DNA of 64,000 nucleotides from Rhabditoides inermis (taxonomy: Eukaryota > Nematoda > Chromadorea > Rhabditida > Rhabditidae): positions 647,501 to 711,500 of the forward strand of contig CAWZYM010000089.1 of assembly GCA_963966185.1 (NCBI GenBank). Reading direction: 5' to 3'. Below the pieces are notes generated by a model. That model was given only the letters and a program-made list of their open reading frames with translations. It ran no database searches and was not told the origin of the DNA. Shown here piece after piece: positions 9,776 to 18,921 of this stretch (its first letter is position 1; every line of letters begins with the position of its first letter). A program made the translations under genes and the position numbers.

Positions 9776-12700
9776 GCTCTCTCTCTCTCACTCACTCACT
9801 CTCTCCCCACGAAACCCATTCTGACCTTGGTTCAATGATCGCCTACTACTATTCGACCACTGTCTCCGATGTTTGTTTACCCTCTCAGAGTGGCCGGAGC
9901 GCGTCTCTCGTCTCCCGAAAAATCCATTAGAGCGTGTGTCAGCGTGAGAGTTCATTTGAATACGTCCTCCATCTGTTCATTGTCTCACCTCTTTCGCAAA
10001 CCATCCACACTGTTGGCTCCGCAAAAACGGGTCTCTATTTTCCCTCGCGATGGTTCATAGCATGACTCATCATCGCTGCTGCACCGAATGATTCCAGCTA
10101 ACATGATGACTCACCGTTTCTTGTGCACGCGTTTGCGTCACCAAGATGATTGCGCTCCCGCCTCTCCTTTCGAAATTCTGAGATATAAGGCTCAGCCTCT
10201 CTCCGGTCACCGTCCCATTCTCTTGACAGCTTTACGGGATCGTTTGAACTGCGAATCATCTTATCTCGGGTTTTTTTTCAAAATCAAGTCTTATCTTCCC
10301 TGTAAACTGATCAATAACCATGATAGTGGACACCGGGCGTTCGAGAGGGTCCGTGTCTTGTTTGTCCAAGATTCCCACGTTGGTTTTATGGCTTCATACA
10401 ACACGCGCGCGCCGCACAATGCGCCCCACATTTTTTGTTGGCATTTTTCGGTCTTCTCTCTCACAACAGAAAACGCTAAACCCTCTCAGCGACGATTGGG
10501 TGCGGCCATCTTTCTCCACTGATTCAATGAAATCACTCCAGTAGTCGAATTCCGCCATCATGTGACCAGTATTACAATACGTTTCCGATCGTAAATAAAT
10601 CCCATATGGCGATCGATCAAAACCTCCTGTCCTCTTTGCACATTCGCTGTAGCGAAATCCAGTTTCGCACACTCGCATTATTATTTTTCACCGCAAAGTG
10701 TTTACGATTTGCGGCGCTGTGGCATCGATGTGCTGATTCAGCGTTCGAATAGGCGGCGAGGGCCACTTTCATAGAGTTTGATTCACTATCCTCACTCCGT
10801 TTCGTCCTTGCTAGTCACAATGTCAAGTGATCACTTCTCTAATCTCTGCCACTTTAAAGTCACTTTGAACCGTCTGTCAGTGTTGCATAATGTGAACCTG
10901 TCAGTCTCTTCACCTTGAATGCTTTAGGAACACTTTTGTTTTTCGAAACACTCTCGCTTGAGACAAAGAAACGGAGCGCTTCTTGAGGTTCACCTCAAAC
11001 ATATCACACGATCACAATGCTATTATCAGTGACCACATCTATCTATCGTAGCGTAGTGATAACGCTCTCGCTGGGAAAGAATATGTTTGCGGGTTTAATT
11101 CTGCACGCAAAGTTTTGTCAACTTGAAAACCTCATTGAACGGGTTCTGATCTTTCTCCAACCATCCTAATGTATCTCGTGAAAAAGTGAAAAAAAAAGTG
11201 AGAGAAAAAACTCATTTGCGAACCCACTATACGCGTCTGGCAGTTGCGGAGACATTTTCGAGACTGACCTCTCCATCCCTATCGTCTCCTTGCAGCCATG
11301 CTCTCCATGCCCTCTGTCGTCCCTGCTCACCCGTTCGACGCGAACGCCGACGCCGAGACGCTGCGCAAGGCCATGAAGGGATTCGGATGCAACAACACCA
11401 AGGTGAGCTCTTTCCGATACTAATGCCGATACCTTTCCGGATTTCTGATATTCCGGATTCCGGATGAAGTTTTGTGATGAAAAGTTGATCGTGCTGTTCA
11501 CAGGTCATCTCCGTGCTGTGCGCGCGCACCAACGCTCAGCGCCAGCAGATCGCCACCGCCTTCAAGGTGATCGATTTATCGATTTATAATCGTTGGTTTA
11601 TCGATCGCTTTCGCAGCATTATTGATTGATACGTATTGATTCTGAGAGCAGAATCAGAGTCAGAATCACAGAATCAATACTTCAGTGTAGTGTATTCCGC
11701 AGAGTAACATCTTGAATAGAGGAGGGACCTTGCGTATTGATTCATCGATCTGTCTTGCAGTGCATGTACGGCAAGGACCTGCTGGCTGATTTGAGGAGCG
11801 AGCTGCACGGGGACTTTGAGGACCTGATCCTCGCACTCATGGAGACGCCGGCGCGGTACGACGCCATGCAGCTGCACAAGGCCATGGCGGTGAGTGGATC
11901 TCTCTCTCTCCCCCCCCCTCTCTCTCTCTCTCTCTCACCCTCCCTCTCTTCCAGGGTCTCGGCACCAAGGAATCCGTGCTCATCGAGATCATGACGTCGC
12001 GCACCAACGCCCAGATCCAGGAGCTGCGCGCCACCTACAAGATGGTGAGCATAGCACAATGCACAATGTACATTACACCAACACACAATTTAAACTAATC
12101 CGTAGTAGGTATCATAGCCAGTGTTCACGAGCGTTGCAACAAGCCAATACGATGCGATGCGCATCTACGTATAGGATTGTATTGACAGCGAGCGCGTTCA
12201 TTCTTCCTCTTCTCTACTAAGACTCAAAGTAGAGCACACTCACAAGAAGAAAGAGAGAGGGGGGAGAGAGATAATAAGAGGTTCATAACTATGCCTTTGC
12301 AGCTGTACAAGAACGAGCTGGAGCGGGATCTGATCGGCGAGACGAGCGGCTGCTTCAAGCGGCTGCTCGTGTCGCTGTGCGCCGGAGGAAGGGACGAGAG
12401 CAACTACACCGACGCGCTCAAGGCCAACCAGGTATGTTACAGCCAGAGTTAGATCTTGGCCATGCGCCAAGCCGCAGCGCGCGGGTGGTGGACACGCGAC
12501 GCGGCCTGCGCGCTCTCTATTCGAGTTTCCTCTTCACGTATCTTTCCGTGGGAACAAAGCTAGAGATATAATTGAGGACGAGTTAGAGAGAGAGAGAGTT
12601 AGGTAGAGGGAGAGAGAGAGAGAGAGATTCGCCCTTGCAGGACGCGCACAAGCTGTACAAGGCGGGCGAGGGCCGGCTGGGCACTGACGAGAGCTGCTTC

Positions 12701-13708
12701 AACGCCATCCTCGCCAGCCAGAACTTCGCCCAGCTGCGCATGGTGTTCGACGAGTACCACAAGGTACTGTGTACACTCTCGATTTTCACCTTTTTACCCT
12801 CTATACAAAATTCATCCGAAAGTTGTGGCCAGTCTCTTCGAAACGCACAAACGCACTGTTCTGTCGCTTGATGAAGATTACAGGAAGAATCTTCTCATGC
12901 AGAACCGCAAGCAAGTACATATCATAAGAACACGTAGCTAGTCACAGGGCGACCACAGTGGAAGAACCGCTCTTTGCAGATCCGCAACCACCCGATCGAG
13001 AAGGCTGTCCAGGACGAGTTTAGTGGGGACATCCGCGACGGGCTGCTCGCGCTGTGCTCGGTGATCCGCAACCGACCCGCATACTTTGCCCAGCTGCTGC
13101 ACGCCAGCATGAAGGTGGGCTTTCATCGTCTAGTCGTTCTGTCGACACGTCGTTCTGATGACCAGAGCCAAGACAGATTACGATAACTATATACCAAATA
13201 TAAATGTGGCACGATATCACAATGTGGACAGTTCGAGAACTGGCGGATTCTCGAGGTGACATACTAACCTCCTCTCTCCAAGGCCTAGGCACCCGGGACA
13301 ACGGATTAGGCTCGGAAAAATGATAGTAACTAAAAACTGAGATTCTAGAACAATATACTGATTCTCTTGATTCTGATTGCTGCCTCCTCGCAGGGCCTGG
13401 GCACGCGGGACAACGACTTGATCCGCGTGGTGGTCACCCGATGCGAGCAGGACATGGCAGACGTGCGGGTGGCGTTCCAGCACCTCTACAACACCAGTCT
13501 GGAGAACATGATCAGCGTGAGTGGCTCTCTCTCTCTCAATTGTCTGTCTCTGTCCTATCAATTTCTAATAGTTTTCATTGAATAAGATGTCAGTAAAAAA
13601 ATTTGAATGAAAATCGACTCTCTCTCTCATCTCCCATCTTTTCAGGGCGATTGTTCCGGCTCTTACAAGCAGGGTCTCATCACTCTCGTGCAGGGCAATC
13701 GGCGATAA
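8668..13708 (+). CDS. Annexin with Gly/Pro/Tyr-rich N-terminus
   Basis: Calcium-dependent phospholipid-binding protein acting at membranes. Eleven exons join in phase: 8668-8727, 8954-9623, 11296-11402, 11504-11566, 11761-11889, 11955-12044, 12303-12431, 12641-12763, 12980-13114, 13394-13516, 13646-13708, giving 563 residues. Residues about 20-245 are low-complexity [13 protein letters not shown] repeats like those of annexin A7/A11, which drive phase separation or adaptor binding. Four annexin repeats follow, with type-II calcium loops seen as KGFGCNNTK (degenerate, repeat 1), GLGTKES (repeat 2), GRLGTDES (repeat 3) and GLGTRDND (repeat 4). The repeat-3 end [20 protein letters not shown] and final exon [17 protein letters not shown] are typical. 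The core length is normal. A relic resembling the start of exon 10 lies at 13276-13310. A C. elegans NEX-type orthologue is likely. Confidence 0.95.
9129..9315 (+). repeat. Coding tandem repeat [10 protein letters not shown] in the annexin N-terminus
   Basis: About five near-identical 27-30 bp units (GGACCCGGCTATCCCGGCGG-type) encode alternating GPGYPGGPS and [11 protein letters not shown]. One unit reads SRPSG instead. Length change by slippage would stay in frame. Confidence 0.8.
9624..11295 (+). other. Long annexin intron 2 (about 1.7 kb)
   Basis: The largest intron of the gene. It has a (CT)n tract at 9746-9806, a donor gtgagt after exon 2 and acceptor ttgcag before 11296. No coding segment or known element recognised. 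Confidence 0.7.
11890..11954 (+). repeat. Annexin intron 5 made almost only of (CT)n
   Basis: This 65-bp intron is gtgagtggatc followed by an unbroken pyrimidine run ending in cttccag. The microsatellite acts as the whole polypyrimidine tract. Confidence 0.85.
13276..13310 (+). pseudogene. Relic of annexin exon 10 start inside intron 9
   Basis: The stretch CCAAGGCCTAGGCACCCGGG then ACAACGGATTAGG mirrors the true exon 10 start about 113 bp downstream (CGCAGGGCCTGGGCACGCGG then GACAACGACTTG). It preserves GLGTRDN before diverging, and the cag acceptor has become caag. It looks like a decayed partial exon duplication. Confidence 0.6.
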
Positions 13709-14905
13709 ATCACACAGTAATCTACCGTAGTCTAGACAAGTGTTTCACCCCTTCTTCACACTCACTTACCGGCCGGTCGCTGTTGAGCTTTTACTGTCCT
13801 TTAAGTATACTGTATTATTTGTGTATTTACCACTTTCTATCTCATGTGATCTGTCACACCACCAACACACAAAAGACGCTATGATTCAATGTATACGGTA
13901 TATAATAATGAAGTGATGTATAATAAATGGATTCGGTACTTTTCTCGGCGCACCGATGTTCGCAAATCTTACAGAAAGAGATTTTTAAGAGGATGTGAAC
14001 CAGAGTTTTTTGGCACAGTTGTTTTGTGCACTAGTGACTCGAGCTTAGCCAGACGATTTGTCTTCTCCTTTCTGCTTCGACACATGTGGTGTTTGTTTCC
14101 CCGAGACATCTGCTGTACACTGCCGAGGATAAAAGAAACAAATCAGCATCGATCTCACCAACATCACTGTTGCTTCAGACACGAAGACATGATTCAGCTC
14201 TCTCCTTTATTTGTTTTGTAATGTTAATAAAATATTGTTGTCCAAAAAGTCTCGTGTGGTAACATGATGCTGTCCATCCTCCTTCATCTCAAATCGCCAT
14301 TTTTCTGTTCGAGCCCATTTTAAAAAAGCACAATCTTCTAATCACGCGATTCTTCTCCCTCCTCTCCATCCTTGCCCTCCTCTTCATAATTCATAATGTT
14401 TCATCCTCATCCCGTGTGGTAAAAGTAACACCACGACAGCACGGTGGAATAGCAGTGTCCCTCTTGCCCTCCTCAGACACGCGCTTCTTCTCGCTTCTCG
14501 CCACCCCCAGTATCTTTTAGAAAATCATTCGTGTTCATCATAGCCGCCTCGTGTGGTAGCATCCCTCTAGCGAAATATATCACGGTAGCGGTTTCCGTTT
14601 CGGAAGGACCTCCTCTTTCTAAAACTTCCCCAATATCACATCGCCTTTCATTTCTTCTATTTCTAGTGATGCGCTCCCTCCTCCCCTCCTTCTTATCTGC
14701 TTCCTCTCTCCCGGGCCATACCTTTGAACCATTGATTCCTCTCATCATACTCGGAAACGTGACACCATGCCTGATCAATACGATATCGCTATTTTTTCTT
14801 CCATTTCCAGTCATCCTTTCCCTCTCCTCTTTCTCCATAATATCTTAATCCATACTATTTCATCCTCATACCCGCCCGTGTGGTACAACTCACCTTCTTT
14901 CAGTC
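13709..14905. other. Intergenic region with four CGTGTGGTA repeats
   Basis: Annexin 3' flank, with AATAAA-type signals near 13922 and 14226, then pyrimidine-rich DNA. The 9-mer CGTGTGGTA occurs at 14253, 14413, 14550 and 14877, each followed by A- or C-rich sequence; the last is about 20 bp before the next gene. No gene recognised. Confidence 0.6.
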
Positions 14906-15285
14906 ATGCGCTCCCTCCTCCCCCTCCTTCTCCTCGCCCTGTTCTCGCTGTGCCTCGCGTGTCCGCAGTTCGATAAACACGTCAACATGTTCTGCCGATT
15001 CCGAGGAGAGACCACCCCCTGCCTGCAGGAGAACGGTATCCTCTCTCCCCCACATCTCTCTCTCTCTCTCTCTGTCCCCTTCTTTCACCCTCTCCCTTTT
15101 CAGTCGAGTCCGCCAAGTCCGCGTGCTGCGCGATCGGCTGCAAGAGCACCGCCTTCAACTCGGACAAGGTAACCGATAAATCAATACAAATCGATAATCG
15201 ACATCTGCAGGTGTGCTGCTTCACCAAGGCGTGCCTCGAGCGCTGCTATCCCGGCAAGGGACACAACCTCGGCGGCGTATACTGA
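14906..15285 (+). CDS. Small secreted Cys-rich protein (89 aa)
   Basis: Three exons (14906-15035, 15104-15168, 15211-15285) join in phase. A clear signal peptide (MRSLLPLLLLALFSLCLA) precedes a mature part of about 70 residues with ten cysteines, including KSACCAIGCKSTAF and KVCCFTKACLERCYPGKGHN. The CC...C, CC...C...C spacing suggests a disulfide-knot fold. Function unknown; nematodes have many such secreted peptides. It lies just outside the left edge of the tandem array. Confidence 0.75.
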
Positions 15286-15599
15286 GAGTACTGTAGCTAC
15301 AAAACGCCCTCTAGAGTACTGTACTGTTACCGCTCATTTTGTTGATCCACACTCGATCCACACTAGCATTCTCACCTAATCTAATCAACCCCTGATAAAC
15401 ATCATTTATCACTCCAGAGCCGTTTTATTCCAAAAGAGATCCGAGGCATGAGACAGCGATCGGGCACCGAGGGTAGAGCAATAAGAGCAAGTGATGTCAG
15501 AATACAACAGTAAAGCAAATAATCAATGAATCTCATCCATAGTTCGTGATCAGACTACAAACGTGAGGCAAGTGTCAAAAATCAATATCGATCAATAAG

Positions 15600-15777
15600 C
15601 TACAGCGCGGTCCAGTCGATCTTGTCCAATCCGAACTGCTCAAGTGCGTCGTTGGCCTGCGAGAAGCAGCGACAGCCACGCCACTTGGTCACCGAGAGGG
15701 GAGACGGGTGCGCGGTCTGGAGGCAATCAATAATCACATCAATAAGTATTCAAACAATACAGAGAAAGAGAGATGAG

Positions 15778-15812
<35 letters not shown>

Positions 15813-16324
15813 GAGCAGCTCACCTTGATGACCTTGTGCTTCTTCCCATCTATGAGTGCCTCCTTCTTGTGCGCGAACCCTCCCCACAGCAGGAACACCA
15901 CGTGGTCCAGCTCCCGCGACACCAAGCGGATCACCTGACAAACAGATTGGTTACTGTAGAAGAGCTGCGTTACTGTATTGTAGAACTGGTTACGTGTACT
16001 GTATAGTAAAACCGATGCCTCCCGTTTTCGTTGTCCGCGACAACGAGAACACAAAGGTGAATATGACATTCGTGACGTAATAAACACACGAATCGATAAA
16101 AGAAGGCTAAATCTTCAACACCTTTCCACTCACATCATCCGTAAAGTCCTGCCAGCCACACTTGGCGTGCGAGTTGGCCTTGTGCGCCCTGCAATCAATC
16201 GATATCGATCAATACAAAATCGATAATCGCTACTCACTCGACGGTGAGACTGGCGTTGAGCATGAACACTCCCTGCCGCGCCCAGCCCTCCAGGTAGCCA
16301 TGGTCGGGCGTCTGGAAAGAGGGA

Positions 16325-16362
<38 letters not shown>

Positions 16363-16382
16363 AGAGAGAGACGGAGAGAGAG

Positions 16383-16417
<35 letters not shown>

Positions 16418-16790
16418 TAGAGAGGGAGAGAGAGATGAGAGAGAGAGAGAAAAATAGCTTGTGCATCCACTGCTCTCACGAAATATGCACACAATGACAC
16501 AATAGCACTCACTATCTACAATCTAGATAGTGACTGTTCCAGACGCAGTCTCTCGATTCTTCACAATAGAATTGTGCGTGCTACCAGATCACATATCATT
16601 GTACGATCGGAATTAGGCTCATAAACATCAACAAACATTATCGCCCACCTTGAAGCCTGGCACATCCGTCTCCAGCTCCTTGTAGATGTTCTTCAGCGAC
16701 GGCGGCGGCTTCACGCCGCGCTTCACGGAGAACGACAAACCGTGCGCCTGCAAAAGTCGTGATCCGTCTCTCTCTCTTCCTCTTCCTCTT

Positions 16791-16844
<54 letters not shown>

Positions 16845-18162
16845 CTGTCCGTCTCCATGATACGGGTCCTGCCCGATCACCACCACCCGCACCCTCTCCA
16901 GTGGCGTCAGCTCGAACGCCGAGAAGATCTCGCCACGGGGCGGGAAGATCTCCTTCTTCTGAAAACAGTATGTTTTTTTGTAGAATCATTTTGTGAGATT
17001 ATGTAAGTTTTTTTGCTATCAAACGGAAGGAAGATCTCCTTCTTCTGAAATAGAAGACATCTTTTTTGTGAGATCCGCTGGTACTAGAAATGTGTGACAA
17101 TCTCGAATTTCGTTTGTCTACATGGATTGCTCGACACATCCCCACAATCCCCCCAATTTCGAAAAAAATATGCGATTTCGATGTTGATATGACAAACCGC
17201 CGGCGACAACGCTCGAGGTGATCTACGGAGAATCGGCGAGTGAGTGATATTACACAAAACCCACCTTGTCGTACTCCTTGCTGAGGAACGTCTCGACTGC
17301 TAGGGCGTGTTTCTTGTCCCACAGCGGCGCGCACACGCGCTGCCATCCCGGGTCACGAAGAAGGGCGCGCAGCGAGAGAGGACCCGACTGAAATCGAAGG
17401 GGTCGTCTCTATCGAAGCAGTTCCCCCAAGTGCTCGGGAGTGTGCTGAGAGCGATTCCAAGTGTGTTTCAAGAAAGCATTCGGGTGAAGTAACGGCAAAG
17501 TGAATGACAATCGTTTGACAAACCCACCTCATCAACAATCGAATGTTCTTCCTCCGCGGCAGACAGAGAAGCAGACGGAGCAGCAGCATCAGTCTTCTCC
17601 TGTTCCTTCTCCAACGGCTTTACCTGAACTTGAAAATAACCAACAGATCCATTATTTGTCTGTGTAGCGCACAAACACATAAAATGTTACGCCAGTGACA
17701 CTCACTGTCTCCTTCTCCATCTTCTTCTGCTGCTGCTGCTCCTCCTTCTTCTCCTTTTTCTTCTCCACCACACCTGCCTCCTTTTGGTTGTCCTTGCTAG
17801 ATGGGGAAAGCGGAGTCTTCCTGAATAAGCAAACACCTTGATAACCCCGAAAGATAAACGATAACTATACAACAACAAACCTCTTGAGTCCCCGGAGGAA
17901 CATGTCAGGAATCTTGGCGGCGCCCTTTGTTGACATTCGAGCGATCTGGAAATGCACGTTCAGAATAGCATTATGACAAAAGACAGCGCAGCGAACTGCG
18001 AACGGAAGGCGAAAGAGCCACACAACACAATGACCTGACCAGCAAACCCCTCCCACTGCCCACCTGACGCACCTGGGCGTAAATATAGGGTGTAGCCGGC
18101 GGCGTTACCGAATCTCTAGCTACGGGGTATGACGTTCCTGAGAACTGTTTGAGCATTGTCAC
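15600..18162 (-). CDS. ung-1: Uracil-DNA glycosylase, copy A
   Basis: Family-1 UDG, which removes uracil from DNA to start base-excision repair. Conserved blocks in order on the minus strand: [19 protein letters not shown], then [36 protein letters not shown] (water-activating Asp in GQDPYH), [91 protein letters not shown], and TAHPSPLS (catalytic His) ending DKIDWTAL and TAG at 15600-15602. The N-terminal region is Lys/Glu/Gln-rich and disordered. The earliest frame-compatible exon is 18162-18064; it joins in phase to the next exon ([14 protein letters not shown]). A shorter start at 17936 ([19 protein letters not shown]) is possible, and a further upstream exon may exist at 18590-18738. No disabling change seen. 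Confidence 0.92.
16327..16452. repeat. (GA)n tract in glycosylase A intron: empty TE site
   Basis: Interrupted GAGAGA/GACGGA array. In units B and C, the matching microsatellite is split by about 2.4 kb of inserted DNA. Confidence 0.85.
16768..16842. repeat. (CT)n tract in glycosylase A intron
   Basis: TCTTCC repeats then about 45 bp of perfect (CT)n next to the GQDPYH exon donor. Units B and C have a much shorter tract followed by poly-C. Confidence 0.85.
17029..17050 (-). pseudogene. Echo of a glycosylase exon start and acceptor, unit A
   Basis: GAAGATCTCCTTCTTCTGAA at 17029 repeats the acceptor and first codons (KKEIF) of the exon bounded at about 16962, 85 bp away. Unit B has a slightly changed echo. 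Unit C lacks it and the spacer between, as expected from deletion between direct repeats. Confidence 0.65.
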
Positions 18163-18246
18163 GTTATTGTTTTATCTCTCCGAAGTACCGCTCCGTAACA
18201 CAACAACTATTGCAAGATTGTCCGACATGACGTACCACTGGACAAC

Positions 18247-18284
18247 ACACCTTGAACCCCTCGGCATCCGTCTCCAGCTCCTTG
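18247..18284 (-). pseudogene. Relic of glycosylase exon (KELETD segment) upstream of gene A
   Basis: Thirty-eight bases closely match 16645-16682, the end of the exon encoding [11 protein letters not shown] and its donor; the core CATCCGTCTCCAGCTCCTTG is identical. It lies upstream of the glycosylase start in non-coding context and is conserved in units B and C. Confidence 0.65.
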
Positions 18285-18589
18285 TCCCTCCCAATCCAGA
18301 TAGAATCTTTGGCACACCAACCATTCGCATCTCACTCACATTCACCAACATTGATTTTGTACAATTTATTCAACAACCGCGTATAACAACACAATTCACA
18401 CATATAGAGAGTGTATAAAACTTATTACCGTATACAAGAGTGTTGCAGATCAGTTGGAAACATACAAACCGGAGAGTATGAGAGTTGTATATCAAGTCGA
18501 GTCTACGATCTAGTAAGTCAGCTTCGTTCAGTATGGTAGAGAGACACACCCGCATTGAGACATCTATTCGGGACGGCTGCTCGCACCCT

Positions 18590-18738
18590 CACGCACATCC
18601 TCCATCTTCATCTGAACGGGCGGAGCCTGCGGAGGCGGGGCTTGCGGGGGCGGGGCCTGCGTCAACGGACTCACCATCCCGTTAGGCATGGTGGCCGCGC
18701 GCTGTCTCGGCTCCGATCCGTTCACAGCAGCCTCCACT
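18590..18738 (-). CDS. Putative upstream Pro/Gln-rich coding exon of glycosylase A
   Basis: On the minus strand an acceptor (ctttcag at about 18739) opens a reading with VEAAVNGSEPRQRAATMPNG, then MVSPLTQAPPPQAPPPQAPP and VQMKMED, followed by possible donors. The sense end would join in phase to glycosylase sequence [11 protein letters not shown] (acceptor caaacag, about 18144). Unit C carries a 9-bp in-frame deletion in the Pro repeat and unit B has point changes only, which favours coding. It may be the true N-terminus of the glycosylase. Confidence 0.4.
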
Positions 18739-18921
18739 GAAAGCAGATCGAATTAGGTACACGCGCACTTAAATCTAGCATAAACTCGGGCGATTGGATC
18801 TGGGAAAAAAAGATGACAGAATGCCAGCCGTCAATTTGTCTCCCAAATTGAAAGTAATAAAGATCATCATCTCAAAGCTCATCTATGTAAACGGTTCCAA
18901 CCACGCGCACATGTCAGAACA

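Noticed and set aside
9021..9824. Long open frames overlapping annexin exon 2 (both strands)
   Set aside because: They arise from the GC-rich coding repeat read in other frames; only the annexin frame gives GYPGGP and joins in phase to the core.
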